From IMG/VR virus record IMGVR_UViG_3300047318_000381, positions 1-24,090 of that record: a stretch of 24,090 nt of DNA; one strand, given 5' to 3'. Under the pieces are notes generated by a model. The model was not told the origin of the DNA, searched no databases, and was given only the letters and a program-made list of their open reading frames with translations. This document shows, piece after piece, positions 13,167-20,968 of the stretch. How positions within the stretch are numbered: the stretch's first letter is position 1; every line of letters starts with the position of its first letter. The translations under genes were made by a program, and so were the position numbers. The stretch is from a virus.

Positions 13167-13770
13167 CGAACTCAGCCCCCGCGAATCCTGGCTCCAGGAG
13201 CGCAGCCAGCAGGCGCTTCAGCGGTTCGACGAGCGGACCCCGCTCATCTACCGCCAGGCCATCGACGTTCACGAAGACGTCCGCAAGTGGATCGCCGGCT
13301 GGGGAGGCACCAGCCTGTTCCTCACCGGTTCCCTCGGCGTCGGCAAAACCCACAACGCCTGGCGGACCTGCCGCCTCTGGCTCGAAGCCTGGTACGCACC
13401 CACCCGGCCGTGGACCGCGGGCGGCCCCGACGTCCGCACCTACCGCTCGACCGCCCTGTTCGACGCGCTCCGCCCCGATGGCCCCGACGAGGTACGCCGC
13501 ACCCTCGTCAAGGAACTCCAGGACTGCCAGCTGCTGTTCATAGACGACCTCGCCGCGGCCAAGGCGTCCGTCTGGACACAGGAGCGCCTGTTCGAGATCT
13601 TCGATGAGCGGTACATCAACCGCCGCCCCGTGATCATCACCTGCGACGTGCTGCCCGGCGAGCTGTCCGACGTCACGGGCCCGCGGGTCGCCTCCCGTCT
13701 CGCCGAGATGTGCGGCGACAGCATCGTGCTCCTCGAAGGCGAAGACCGCCGCACGGGGGCTGCCGCATGA
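13147..13770 (+). CDS. DnaC/IstB-like helicase loader ATPase
   Basis: 207 aa from GTG 13147, with GAGGAG upstream, overlapping the initiator by 20 bases. Walker A 'GSLGVGKT' is at residues 61-68 and Walker B 'LLFIDD' at 129-134. A sensor I-like 'IITCDV' lies near 163-168, and an Arg-containing 'GPRVASRL' at 178-185 suits the arginine-finger/sensor region of AAA+ loaders. The length is slightly below that of DnaC (about 245 aa), and the N-terminal helicase-binding part is short. It should use ATP to open and load the DnaB-like helicase encoded next onto origin DNA. The next gene overlaps by four bases. Confidence 0.88.
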   Translation: MPSSSADELSPRESWLQERSQQALQRFDERTPLIYRQAIDVHEDVRKWIAGWGGTSLFLTGSLGVGKTHNAWRTCRLWLEAWYAPTRPWTAGGPDVRTYRSTALFDALRPDGPDEVRRTLVKELQDCQLLFIDDLAAAKASVWTQERLFEIFDERYINRRPVIITCDVLPGELSDVTGPRVASRLAEMCGDSIVLLEGEDRRTGAAA

Positions 13771-15134
13771 CCACCGAGACAGGCGTCTGGGATGCCGACG
13801 AGGTCAATCCCGCGCCCGGCGCGGCAGCTGTGGAAGCCGAACGGATCATCGCTGCCTCCGTCATGGCCCGGCCCGAACTCATCGACGAACTCGCCGGAGA
13901 GTTCGACCCCGCCGACATGCAGATTGATGCGCTCCGCTGGGTGTGGCACGCCGTCGACGAGATCCGCGAAACCCTCACCAAGGGCGAGATCCGCTGGCAG
14001 GCCGTCGACCGGCAGCTGCAGGCATGGCGTGCCACCGGCTACCTGCCCGTCCCGCCCCTGAACCTCGCCCAGCTCTCGCAGCTGTATGACCTCGCCCAGA
14101 CGTCCTACCCGGCCGGCTCGTACTACGCAAAGCAGATCACCGAAGCTGCCATCGCTCGCCGGTTCCTCGCGATCAGCTCGGACATCAGCCTGCGTGGACG
14201 GTCCGCGGCCTTCGACTCGGCCACCGATATCTCCGCCATCCAGGACGCCCTCGACGACGTCGTCCGCAACCGCGACACCAGCACCCCCAAGTTGCTGCGC
14301 GACATCATCGGCGGCGCCCTGGAAAGGTCCGTCACCCCGCCGAGCCTTGAGCAGGTCGTCCCTACCGGCTTCATCGACCTCGACGCGCTACTCTCGGGCG
14401 GCTTCAAGCCCGGCCAGCTCGTCGTCGTCGCCGCCCGGCCCTCGATTGGCAAGTCGACCCTCGGCCTCGGATTTGCCCGCGCCGCCGCCATCCGCAACGG
14501 CATCCCGACGCTCTTCGAATCCCTCGAAATGGGCGAGGCCGAGCTCGGCGACAACATCCTGTCCGCCGAAGCCCGCGTCCCCCTGCACCACATCAAGCAG
14601 GGTGTCGTCGACGACGCCGGCGTGCAGCGTGAAGCGCGCGCCATGCCCCGCATCAACGAGGCGCCGCTCTACCTCAATGACTCGTCGGAGCTCTCCCTGC
14701 CGATGCTGCGCGGGCGTGTCCGCCACCTCATCCGCACCGTCGGGCTCCGCATGGTGATCGTCGACTACCTGCAGCTCATGGACGCCCCGAAGGCAGAGAA
14801 CCGGCAGGCGGAGGTCTCCAAGCTGACCCGCGGACTGAAGCTGATGGCCAAGGAGTTCGGCATCACGCTGATCATCCTGGCCCAGCTGAACCGCGGCCCC
14901 GAGCAGCGCACGGACAAGAAGCCGATGGTCTCCGACCTGCGCGAGTCCGGCGCGATCGAGCAGGACGCCGACATCGTGATCCTCCTGCACCGCGAGGACG
15001 CCTACGAACCGGACTCTCCGCGGGCCGGGGAAGCGGACTTCATCGTCGGCAAGCACCGGGCCGGCCCGAAGGCCACGGTCACGACCGCCTTCCAGGGCCA
15101 CTACGCCCAATTTATCGACATGGCGCAAAGCTGA
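13767..15134 (+). CDS. dnaB: DnaB-like replicative DNA helicase
   Basis: 455 aa, a normal length for DnaB. The N-terminal domain (about 15-140) is helical. The RecA-like ATPase core begins near residue 195 ('VVPTGFIDLDALLSGGFKPG'). Walker A 'ARPSIGKST' is at 223-231 and Walker B 'MVIVDYLQLM' at 329-338. 'LAQLNR' (371-376) and 'RESGAIEQDADIVILLHRED' (392-411) are the canonical H3/H4 blocks. The hexameric enzyme should unwind the phage replication fork 5' to 3'. It follows the loader with an ATGA overlap. Position 252 reads LFESLEMG where host enzymes often have FSLEM, so all main motifs are intact. Confidence 0.95.
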   Translation: MTTETGVWDADEVNPAPGAAAVEAERIIAASVMARPELIDELAGEFDPADMQIDALRWVWHAVDEIRETLTKGEIRWQAVDRQLQAWRATGYLPVPPLNLAQLSQLYDLAQTSYPAGSYYAKQITEAAIARRFLAISSDISLRGRSAAFDSATDISAIQDALDDVVRNRDTSTPKLLRDIIGGALERSVTPPSLEQVVPTGFIDLDALLSGGFKPGQLVVVAARPSIGKSTLGLGFARAAAIRNGIPTLFESLEMGEAELGDNILSAEARVPLHHIKQGVVDDAGVQREARAMPRINEAPLYLNDSSELSLPMLRGRVRHLIRTVGLRMVIVDYLQLMDAPKAENRQAEVSKLTRGLKLMAKEFGITLIILAQLNRGPEQRTDKKPMVSDLRESGAIEQDADIVILLHREDAYEPDSPRAGEADFIVGKHRAGPKATVTTAFQGHYAQFIDMAQS

Positions 15135-15427
15135 TGAACCATGACATCGGCGACATCGCAGCCATGCGCCACGACGGCGACCTCAAGGACTACCTGCTCT
15201 CCCTGACCGTCGGTGGGCCCGCCTCCGCCAAGTCGAAGCCGGCCCCGGTCGCCGCGGCTCCCGTCGAGCCCGGCTACCGGATCGCCCACAAGGGGGGCTG
15301 GCCCATCGGCACCACCGCCACCGGCCCCACCCCGACGCACGGCCGCTGCACCTGCCCGCAGTGCGAGCGGGCCGCCGTCGTCCAACTGCCCCGCCCGCAC
15401 GAGCACGTCGAAGGAGAAGCCGCCTGA
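15134..15427 (+). CDS. Small protein with C-terminal CxCxxC motif
   Basis: 97 aa, sharing one base with the dnaB stop and one with the next start. An N-terminal helix, an Ala/Pro linker and a C-terminal 'HGRCTCPQCERAAVVQLPRP' follow in order. The latter gives three Cys and nearby His that could bind zinc. Its placement between helicase and methyltransferase suggests a replication accessory role, by position only. Confidence 0.65.
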   Translation: MNHDIGDIAAMRHDGDLKDYLLSLTVGGPASAKSKPAPVAAAPVEPGYRIAHKGGWPIGTTATGPTPTHGRCTCPQCERAAVVQLPRPHEHVEGEAA

Positions 15428-17046
15428 TGTACCGCCACGACGACGAACTGACTCTTATGGACTGGTTCTGCGGAGCCGGCGGTTCCTCACAGGGCGTCCA
15501 CGCCGTGCCCGGAGTGCGGGTCGAACGAGCCGCGAACCACTGGAAGCTCGCCATCGAGTCCCACGCCGCGAACTTCCCCACCACCAGCCACTACCAGGGC
15601 GACATCCGCAAAGCGCCCGTCTGGGACTGGCCCGTCACGGACATCTTCTGGGCGTCCCCGGAGTGCACGAACTGGTCCGTGGCCAAGGGCAAGAAGCGGG
15701 ACTTCGCGGGGGCGATGCAGGGCAGTCTCCTCGACCTGCTCGCTGCTACCGATGACGATGGGGAGCCGTCCGCGGAGGAAGAGTCCCGCGCGCTGATGGA
15801 GGAAGTGCCGCTGTACCTGCGCGGCGTCCAGGAACGCGGCGGCCTCGTCAAGGCCGGGATCGTCGAGAACGTCACCGACGTCCGGGCCTGGGACCAGTGG
15901 GACCGCTGGATCGGCGAGATCCACAAGCTCGGCTACCGGACTCGGATCATCGCCCTGAACTCGATGCACGCGAACCCGCGCACCGTGCACGCGGCGCCGC
16001 AGTCCCGGGACCGGCTGTACGTCGGCTACTGGCACGAGTCCCTGGGACGGACCCCGGACTGGGACAAATGGCTGCGCCCGCGCGCCTGGTGCTCGGGCTG
16101 CGACGCCTACGTGCAGGCCATGCAGGTGTTCAAGGACCCGAAGCGTGACATGGGCCGTTACCGGCAGCAGTACGTCTACCGGTGCCCGTCGGTGCGTTGC
16201 CGCTACCAGATCGTCGAGCCGGAAGCACTCCCCGCCGCCGCGGCGATCGACTGGGCCATCCCCGGTCAGCGCATCGGCGACCGGGCCAAGCCGCTCGCGG
16301 ACAAGACCCTCGCCCGCATCCAGGCCGGGCTGAAGAAGTTCGCCCAGCCGATCACGCTGGAGGCCGCGGGGAACACCTTCGAGCGCAGGCCCGGCGTGCG
16401 CACCTGGCCCGTTGACGCGCCGCTCACCACGCAGACCACGACCATGACGAAGGCCCTGGCCGTGCCGCCGCTGATGGTCCCGGTCGAGGGCCGCGACGGG
16501 AAAAGCGCCGCGTCGGCGCACAGCCCGCTGCGCGCCATGACCACCCGCAACGAGACCGGCCTGGCCTGGCTGCCGTTCATTGCCGAACTCCGCGGCGGCG
16601 GATCGATCGCCCGCTCGGTGTCCGAGGCCCTGGCCACGGTCACCGCGTCGGGCAACCACCACGGCCTCGTCGCCCCGGCCGGCACGTCCGAGCACATGCT
16701 GATCCCGTACTACGGCAACGGCGCCCCGCGGTCCGTGAGCGAGCCGATAGGCGCGCTCACCACCAGAGACCGGTACGCCCTGGTGCGCGGCGAAGTCGAC
16801 ATCGACGACGTCCTCTTCCGGATGCTCGAACCCCACGAGATCGGCCGGGCCATGAGCTTCGCCGACGAATACGTGGTCCTCGGCAACAAGCGGGAGAAGG
16901 TCCGCCAGTACGGCAACGCCGTCACCCCGAACGCCGCCGAAGTCCTGGTCTGCGCCCTCGTGGAAGCCGTCACCGGCGCCGAGCTGTCGCGGTACGAGGA
17001 CACGTGCGCCCTTGAGGTCGCCCGCCAGCACGACCAGGCCGCGTGA
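15427..17046 (+). CDS. C5-cytosine DNA methyltransferase with zinc-ribbon insertion
   Basis: 539 aa, long for a single-target enzyme. Motif I 'DWFCGAGGSSQG' is at residues 12-23. Motif IV is 'SPECTNWS', with the catalytic Cys at 80. Motif VI 'IVENV' is at 145-149 and motif VIII 'QSRDRLYVGYW' at 192-202. Motif X 'QYGNAVTPNAAEVL' lies near the C-terminus. Motif IV has PEC instead of the usual PCQ order around the Cys. Between motifs VIII and IX, Cys222, 225, 253 and 258 (CxxC ... CPxxxxC) form a likely zinc ribbon, unusual for the family. It should methylate cytosine C5 in DNA. No restriction enzyme accompanies it, so protection from host restriction is the likely use. Confidence 0.92.
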   Translation: MYRHDDELTLMDWFCGAGGSSQGVHAVPGVRVERAANHWKLAIESHAANFPTTSHYQGDIRKAPVWDWPVTDIFWASPECTNWSVAKGKKRDFAGAMQGSLLDLLAATDDDGEPSAEEESRALMEEVPLYLRGVQERGGLVKAGIVENVTDVRAWDQWDRWIGEIHKLGYRTRIIALNSMHANPRTVHAAPQSRDRLYVGYWHESLGRTPDWDKWLRPRAWCSGCDAYVQAMQVFKDPKRDMGRYRQQYVYRCPSVRCRYQIVEPEALPAAAAIDWAIPGQRIGDRAKPLADKTLARIQAGLKKFAQPITLEAAGNTFERRPGVRTWPVDAPLTTQTTTMTKALAVPPLMVPVEGRDGKSAASAHSPLRAMTTRNETGLAWLPFIAELRGGGSIARSVSEALATVTASGNHHGLVAPAGTSEHMLIPYYGNGAPRSVSEPIGALTTRDRYALVRGEVDIDDVLFRMLEPHEIGRAMSFADEYVVLGNKREKVRQYGNAVTPNAAEVLVCALVEAVTGAELSRYEDTCALEVARQHDQAA

Positions 17047-17167
17047 CGTCGCCCGTTGTTTGCCGCCCGACCCTCGGGCCGGGGAAACGGCGCGCACCGG
17101 CCCGACCGATAGGCCCGCCCGCAGTAGGCACAAACCCCAGCGAACCGCCCACCAGACAAGGAACCCC

Positions 17168-17542
17168 ATGACCGACCAGAAGCCCGTCACCGACCAGCAG
17201 CTCGACGACATCGACCGATCCGTCGCCGTCACCTTCGACCAGCTCGAACCCGACGAGACCCGACGCGCCCGCTGGGAAGCCGCCGCGCTGACCGCCAGCC
17301 GCGAGGTCGACCGCAACGCCCTGCGTGTCTACATGGCCGTCGCGGACGCCGAGCAGCGCGCCCTTGCCGACAGCTGGGCCAAATCCGTGGCCGCCGCGGA
17401 CGCCAAGATCCGCAGCCTGCAAGCCCGTGTCGCCGAGATGGAGCCGGACGTCGATCTCCTCGAAGCCCTGCGCGCCTACGGAGTCGACAACTGGGACGGC
17501 TACGACGAGGCCATCCAGGCGGCCGAGTCCGCGTCGTCGTGA
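17168..17542 (+). CDS. Hypothetical helical protein
   Basis: 124 aa, ATG 17168 with AAGGAA about 6 bases upstream. It is nearly all helix, with a coiled coil toward the C-terminus ('DAKIRSLQARVAEMEPDVDL'), and ends in an acidic YGVDNWDGYDEAIQAAESA segment. I do not recognise the family. The 121 bases before it hold only a short CCCGA/TCGGG stem near 17071, so it may be transcribed by read-through from the replication operon or from a promoter I cannot see. Confidence 0.7.
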   Translation: MTDQKPVTDQQLDDIDRSVAVTFDQLEPDETRRARWEAAALTASREVDRNALRVYMAVADAEQRALADSWAKSVAAADAKIRSLQARVAEMEPDVDLLEALRAYGVDNWDGYDEAIQAAESASS

Positions 17543-17553
17543 CCCCCCGCACC

Positions 17554-17582
17554 GGTCGCCGCCTGCCCTACAGGCGGCGGCC
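17554..17582 (+). terminator. 12-bp stem hairpin
   Basis: GGTCGCCGCCTG (17554-17565) pairs with CAGGCGGCGGCC (17571-17582) with one G-U pair and a 5-base loop. It begins 12 bases after the preceding stop. It is a strong Streptomyces-type terminator without U-tract. Confidence 0.7.
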
Positions 17583-17621
17583 GGCCCCCCAATCCTCTCG
17601 CACGATCAAGGAGCAGCAGCA

Positions 17622-18374
17622 ATGACCGACCCCCGCATCGCTGTCCTGTCCGCCCTGTCCTCGCCCGGCTGGCATCCCGTCCCGGAAGCGCATGGCATGC
17701 CGTGGGATGAGGCCGAGGAGCTGCTCGCCGCCTACGACGCATCCCGGGGTGCCGCCGCACCGTCTGCGCCCGCCGACCGGGCCGCGCTGCGCGACCGCAT
17801 CGCCGAACTGTTCCGCTGCCCTCCGGGAGTTGAGCACCTCGGTGACGCGACGCCGGGCGAGATCGCCGACGCGGTGATGGTCCTGCTCGCCGAGCCCGTG
17901 GACATCGATCCGCCGCACGAGCGCGCTGCCCGGTACGCCGCCGCAGGGAACGAGATGGCCGCCAGCCTCGTTCGGGACGGCTTCGGAGACGACGAGATCG
18001 CCGCCATGCTGAACGGGTCGGCCGACGAGGTGGCCCCCGCTCGACACACCTGCCGCGACCGGACGACAGCCGCCGGACCGGACTGGCAGTGCCCGCACTG
18101 CTCGACCCTCCCGAGCCGCATGGCCGTCGAGGCGCAGCAGCCCGAGACGCAGGCTGAGGACCCAGCACGCATCGACCGTCTACGGCCCGAGTTCTTCGAG
18201 CACGCCAGCGTCGAATCGATCGACGTTCAGATCCAGCGGGCACAGAGGCAGCAACGCCAATGGGGGAATCGACTGCAGACGCTGACCATCCTGCGACAGG
18301 CCCGCGTCATGCAGAAGGAACTCGGCGAGTGGCCCGCCGCCGCAGCCCAGCCCGGCAAGGAGGCCACCCAGTGA
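17622..18374 (+). CDS. Hypothetical protein with central CxxC segment
   Basis: 250 aa, ATG 17622 with AAGGAG upstream (17608-17613). The N-terminal 45 residues look like a helix-turn-helix or small helical module. Two alanine-rich helical blocks follow. A possible zinc site spans 'HTCRDRTTAAGPDWQCPHCS' (one Cys, then CPHC). The C-terminal 60 residues form a long Gln/Arg-rich helix ('VQIQRAQRQQRQWGNRLQTL'). Such mosaic proteins occur in actinophages without known function. The stop overlaps the next GTG. Confidence 0.7.
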   Translation: MTDPRIAVLSALSSPGWHPVPEAHGMPWDEAEELLAAYDASRGAAAPSAPADRAALRDRIAELFRCPPGVEHLGDATPGEIADAVMVLLAEPVDIDPPHERAARYAAAGNEMAASLVRDGFGDDEIAAMLNGSADEVAPARHTCRDRTTAAGPDWQCPHCSTLPSRMAVEAQQPETQAEDPARIDRLRPEFFEHASVESIDVQIQRAQRQQRQWGNRLQTLTILRQARVMQKELGEWPAAAAQPGKEATQ

Positions 18375-18745
18375 GCGGCGCGCAGCTGGCCCTCAACATC
18401 CCCGGCAAGCCGCCCACACCCGAGCAATGGGGCGTCGTCGTCGACGAGGTCCTCCTCAACAGCCTCGGCACCGCAGCATCCAACTGGTGGGCCACCCACT
18501 CCGGCCCCTTCCACAGCAGCGGGAAACTCCGGCACCTCGTCGTACTGCCCGTCGGCGCGATCACGGAGATCGGGCCCTTCCCCCGGGATGACGCCGAGTT
18601 CACCCGGGACTACCTGATCGAGAACGGGATCCATCCGCGGGCGGTGAAAGCCCGCCGCTGGACCGAGCAGCCCCACATGCCGAAGTGCCGTCGGGCGAAG
18701 CCGTGCCGCCTGTGCTCGTCGGTGCGAGAGGAGGCCACCTCGTGA
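18371..18745 (+). CDS. Hypothetical protein with C-terminal Cys cluster
   Basis: 124 aa from GTG 18371, with a 4-base overlap. The core ('ASNWWATHSGPFHSSGKLRH' ... VVLPVGAITEIGPFPRDDAEFTRDY) looks like a compact globular domain. The tail 'CRRAKPCRLCSS' carries three Cys in CxxxxxCxxC spacing and could bind metal. I do not recognise the family. Confidence 0.65.
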   Translation: MSGAQLALNIPGKPPTPEQWGVVVDEVLLNSLGTAASNWWATHSGPFHSSGKLRHLVVLPVGAITEIGPFPRDDAEFTRDYLIENGIHPRAVKARRWTEQPHMPKCRRAKPCRLCSSVREEATS

Positions 18746-18780
18746 TCGCTGAGGCCATCGGCACCCCCTGACCCGCTGTA

Positions 18781-18810
18781 CGGCCCGCCTCCACCGACGG
18801 GGGCGGGCCG
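18781..18810 (+). terminator. 12-bp stem hairpin
   Basis: CGGCCCGCCTCC (18781-18792) pairs with GGGGGCGGGCCG (18799-18810), with one G-U pair and a 6-base loop. It lies in the gap before the gene at 18846. Confidence 0.7.
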
Positions 18811-18845
18811 CAACCCCACACCACCACGAACCCTGGAGGACCACC

Positions 18846-19433
18846 GTGACCACCCGCATCTTCACCCGCGACCAGCTCGAAGCCTGGGACCTGCCCGACA
18901 CGTGGGCCGACGACTCGCCCGAGATCCTGTACCGCGAACAGGTCGACGCCCGCCGCCGGGTGTCCGTCCACGAGCTCGTCTTCCGGGCCCCCGACGACGG
19001 TCTGGCGTACCGCGTCTTCTACGAGCAGGGCCTTACCGAGGACCAGGACGACACCGATCCGTGGAACGGCGACGACGAGATCAAGGCCACCGAGGTGGAG
19101 CAACGCCCCGTCGTCACCCGGCAGTGGCGTGACGTCAACGCCCCGGCCGATCCCGGACTCGACCTGGTGCTGCCCGCCTGGGTGGCGATGTACGAGCCGG
19201 GCAACGTGTCCGACTACCTGATCGGCTACGCCAACTCCGAGGCCGGAGCGAAGGGTGCAGCGGAGTCGTGGCTGCGATCCGAGAAGGACGAGCCGGGCCG
19301 GCTGGAGTGGCTGCCGCAAAACCCGGTGGACGGCTACGACACGGAGTTCGAACTCGTTGAGCACCACGACGACGGGATCGACACCGGGCCCGGGATCACC
19401 GTCCGGCACCGCACCCAGAAGCCGACCGCCTGA
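18846..19433 (+). CDS. Hypothetical acidic protein
   Basis: 195 aa from GTG 18846 with TGGAGGA 6 bases upstream, a strong ribosome site. It is acidic throughout ('EQGLTEDQDDTDPWNGDDEI'), with alternating beta-like and helical segments and no Cys, membrane or catalytic motif. It stands alone between two hairpins. An inhibitor or DNA-mimic role would fit its charge but is speculative. Confidence 0.7.
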   Translation: MTTRIFTRDQLEAWDLPDTWADDSPEILYREQVDARRRVSVHELVFRAPDDGLAYRVFYEQGLTEDQDDTDPWNGDDEIKATEVEQRPVVTRQWRDVNAPADPGLDLVLPAWVAMYEPGNVSDYLIGYANSEAGAKGAAESWLRSEKDEPGRLEWLPQNPVDGYDTEFELVEHHDDGIDTGPGITVRHRTQKPTA

Positions 19434-19441
19434 CCCCGCCC

Positions 19442-19468
19442 TGCCGCCCCTGCGTCGTGGGGGCGGCA
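19442..19468 (+). terminator. 9-bp stem hairpin
   Basis: TGCCGCCCC (19442-19450) is exactly complementary to GGGGCGGCA (19460-19468), with a 9-base loop. It begins 8 bases after the preceding stop. Confidence 0.65.
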
Positions 19469-19490
19469 CCCGCACCGAAAGGCACCACCG

Positions 19491-19667
19491 ATGACGACCC
19501 GGATCCTGCGGTTGCTGGTCGATGAGGAGTTCGGCCGCCTGCTGTCGCTGTACGTGCGGCGCGGCGAGAAGCCTCGCGGCGCCCTGCTGATTGCGCTCCG
19601 TCTGCGGGCGACCGCCGACGGGCTGCTCCTGCCCAACGGGCGGATCAAGAACGGGGGTCGGCCGTGA
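19491..19667 (+). CDS. Very small basic protein (58 aa)
   Basis: ATG 19491 with GAAAGG about 8 bases upstream; the stop overlaps the next GTG. The product ('MTTRILRLLVDEEFGRLLSL' then YVRRGEKPRGALL) is basic and may be a ribbon-helix-helix-like or small helical DNA-binding protein, as the strand-helix-helix spacing is suggestive. The family is not established. Confidence 0.55.
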   Translation: MTTRILRLLVDEEFGRLLSLYVRRGEKPRGALLIALRLRATADGLLLPNGRIKNGGRP

Positions 19668-19816
19668 CGGGCATCCCGATGGCGCCGGAGCCGTGCGGCG
19701 GCGCCCTGGCGCACCTCGCCGCCGACCCGGTCCCGCACCCGGATCTGCTGGGGCAGCTCGGCGACGACGAGACCCACGGGCTGCAGACCGTGACCGTGAC
19801 GGGGGAGTGGCTGTGA
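19664..19816 (+). CDS. Very small hypothetical protein (50 aa)
   Basis: GTG 19664 overlaps the previous stop and its TGA overlaps the next GTG. The composition is mixed, with a Pro/Gly-rich start and no motif. Support comes only from the overlaps and codon bias. Confidence 0.45.
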   Translation: MTGIPMAPEPCGGALAHLAADPVPHPDLLGQLGDDETHGLQTVTVTGEWL

Positions 19817-20280
19817 GCACCCCGCCGACCGTGGACCAGCTCCGCAACCTCGCCAGCCGGACCTTCGCCGGGCAGCTGCGGCCCGAGGAATCTGCCCGCC
19901 TGCTGGAGGGCATCGAGCTCCTTGCCGCCAGGAAGCCGCCCAGGCGCCCGTCTAAGCCCCTCGCAGCTGCCAAGCGGATCCAGCGGCTCAAGCAGGCCCT
20001 GTACGAGCTCCACGCCCCCGTGTGGCGTGGCGGCGTTGAGATCTGCTCCGAGTGCTCCGGCTGGGATGGCTTCCGCTGCCGGGGAGTTGTCACCCCGTTC
20101 CCGTGTCCGACCGTCGATGTCGTCGATGTGCAGCGGCGGCGGAGTGGCAGCGAGAGAGCGCGAACGGCCGCAGGCGGCCCTCAGGGCGCCCAGGAGGCCG
20201 TGAACGGCGACCGGGACGTCCGGGGTGCCGTGAGAGCCGCAGGCGGGCGTACAGGGCCGCGAGGGGAGGCGGCGGCGTGA
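19813..20280 (+). CDS. Small zinc-binding protein
   Basis: 155 aa from GTG 19813 with a 4-base overlap. The first 60 residues are helical and basic. 'CSECSGWDGFRCRGVVTPFP' followed by CPT gives four Cys (CxxC ... C ... C) typical of the small zinc-finger proteins that actinophages carry. The last 50 residues are Arg/Gly-rich and unstructured. Function is unknown; nucleic-acid binding is likely from the charge. Confidence 0.65.
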   Translation: MSTPPTVDQLRNLASRTFAGQLRPEESARLLEGIELLAARKPPRRPSKPLAAAKRIQRLKQALYELHAPVWRGGVEICSECSGWDGFRCRGVVTPFPCPTVDVVDVQRRRSGSERARTAAGGPQGAQEAVNGDRDVRGAVRAAGGRTGPRGEAAA

Positions 20281-20396
20281 CAGACGGCCGCCAGAGCGCC
20301 CAGGAGACGACCGGAGCACCAGGACCCCAACCCAGGGCCGAAAGGCCGCCAGAGACGAACTCAGCCCCCAGGAAGGCAAATCAGGCGGGCGAGTGA
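20277..20396 (+). CDS. Possible micro-protein (39 aa), weak
   Basis: GTG 20277 forms a GTGA overlap with the preceding stop, and its own stop forms a TGATG with a further frame. The product is Gln/Pro/Arg-rich and disordered. It fits the coupling pattern of this region but has no conserved-looking feature and could be non-coding. Confidence 0.3.
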   Translation: MTDGRQSAQETTGAPGPQPRAERPPETNSAPRKANQAGE

Positions 20397-20670
20397 TGGC
20401 CTCAGCTCGAACTTGGCGGGCCCGCCTCACCGCCGACGCCGTCCGGCTCCGCCCGCGTCGGACGAGGCCTCTGCCGTGGCACTTTCTCCCTGGCCACCCC
20501 GGCAGCGGCACGAGCCAACTGCGTCCGCAGCTGGTCGAACGCCTGAGGCCCTGACAGATCCCGCAACCTGCGACTCCTGCTCATGCACGACTAACGCCGC
20601 ACCGCGCGGGCCGACACCGGAATACGGCCAAATGGGGCATGTCGCGAACCTCGACTGGGAGCAGCCGTGA
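20397..20670 (+). other. Unresolved end of the rightward region
   Basis: A frame from ATG 20396 to 20554 (52 aa, Arg-rich, begins MASARTWRARLTADAVRLRP) follows the TGATG pattern but has weaker third-position bias than its neighbours. Another frame from GTG 20476 to 20670 (64 aa) ends in 'CDSCSCTTNAAPRGPTPEYG' and then QMGHVANLDWEQP, with a CxxCxC motif like other proteins here. The two overlap. The second is the more likely real gene, but the start is uncertain and I cannot decide. Confidence 0.35.
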
Positions 20671-20679
20671 CACGGGAAC

Positions 20680-20710
20680 GCCCCCGCAGCCAACCCGACT
20701 GCGGGGGCGC
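20680..20710. terminator. 11-bp stem terminator at the end of the rightward region
   Basis: CGCCCCCGCAG (20680-20690) is exactly complementary to CTGCGGGGGCG (20700-20710), with a 9-base loop. It lies between convergent transcription units and probably ends both. On the minus strand TTCCCG follows, so there is no strong U-tract. Confidence 0.75.
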
Positions 20711-20722
20711 TCTGCTGTCCGC

Positions 20723-20968
20723 CTACGCGGCCTCCTCCACCGCCGCCGGCTTCTTCCCGGCAAGCACCTGCCGGATCCAGCTCGGCGTCAACCGCATCCG
20801 CGCCGCCAGCACCTCAACCGGCACGCCCCGCCGGTACGCCGCCCGCAACGCCCTATTCCGCCGGGCCTGCAACCGCTCGGCCGCATCCCTGCCCGCGACC
20901 GTCCGGTGCAGCACCACCGCCAGCCGCAGCAGCAGTCGGCCAGCTATGTCGTCCCACCTGCGTGACAC
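20723..20968 (-). CDS. Small helix-turn-helix protein
   Basis: 81 aa from GTG 20968, chosen because AGGGGGG lies 4 bases upstream; a GTG at 20995 would add 9 residues. The C-terminal half ('YRRGVPVEVLAARMRLTPSW' then IRQVLAGKK) is a helix-turn-helix of the kind found in small Streptomyces and phage regulators. The N-terminal half is a basic amphipathic helix region. It runs opposite to the rightward operon and ends 13 bases before the shared terminator. It probably regulates a nearby promoter; no clear operator is seen apart from GTCGT-cggt-ACGAC at 20980-20993. Confidence 0.65.
   Translation of the reverse strand: MSRRWDDIAGRLLLRLAVVLHRTVAGRDAAERLQARRNRALRAAYRRGVPVEVLAARMRLTPSWIRQVLAGKKPAAVEEAA

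Noticed and set aside
15487-17316. Leftward open frame of 609 codons
   Set aside because: It is fully antisense to the C5 methyltransferase, whose motifs are unmistakable. The product has no coherent domain.
18600-20093. Leftward open frame of 497 codons
   Set aside because: It is antisense to several overlapping rightward genes with good ribosome sites, and its composition is Gly/Arg/Pro-rich.
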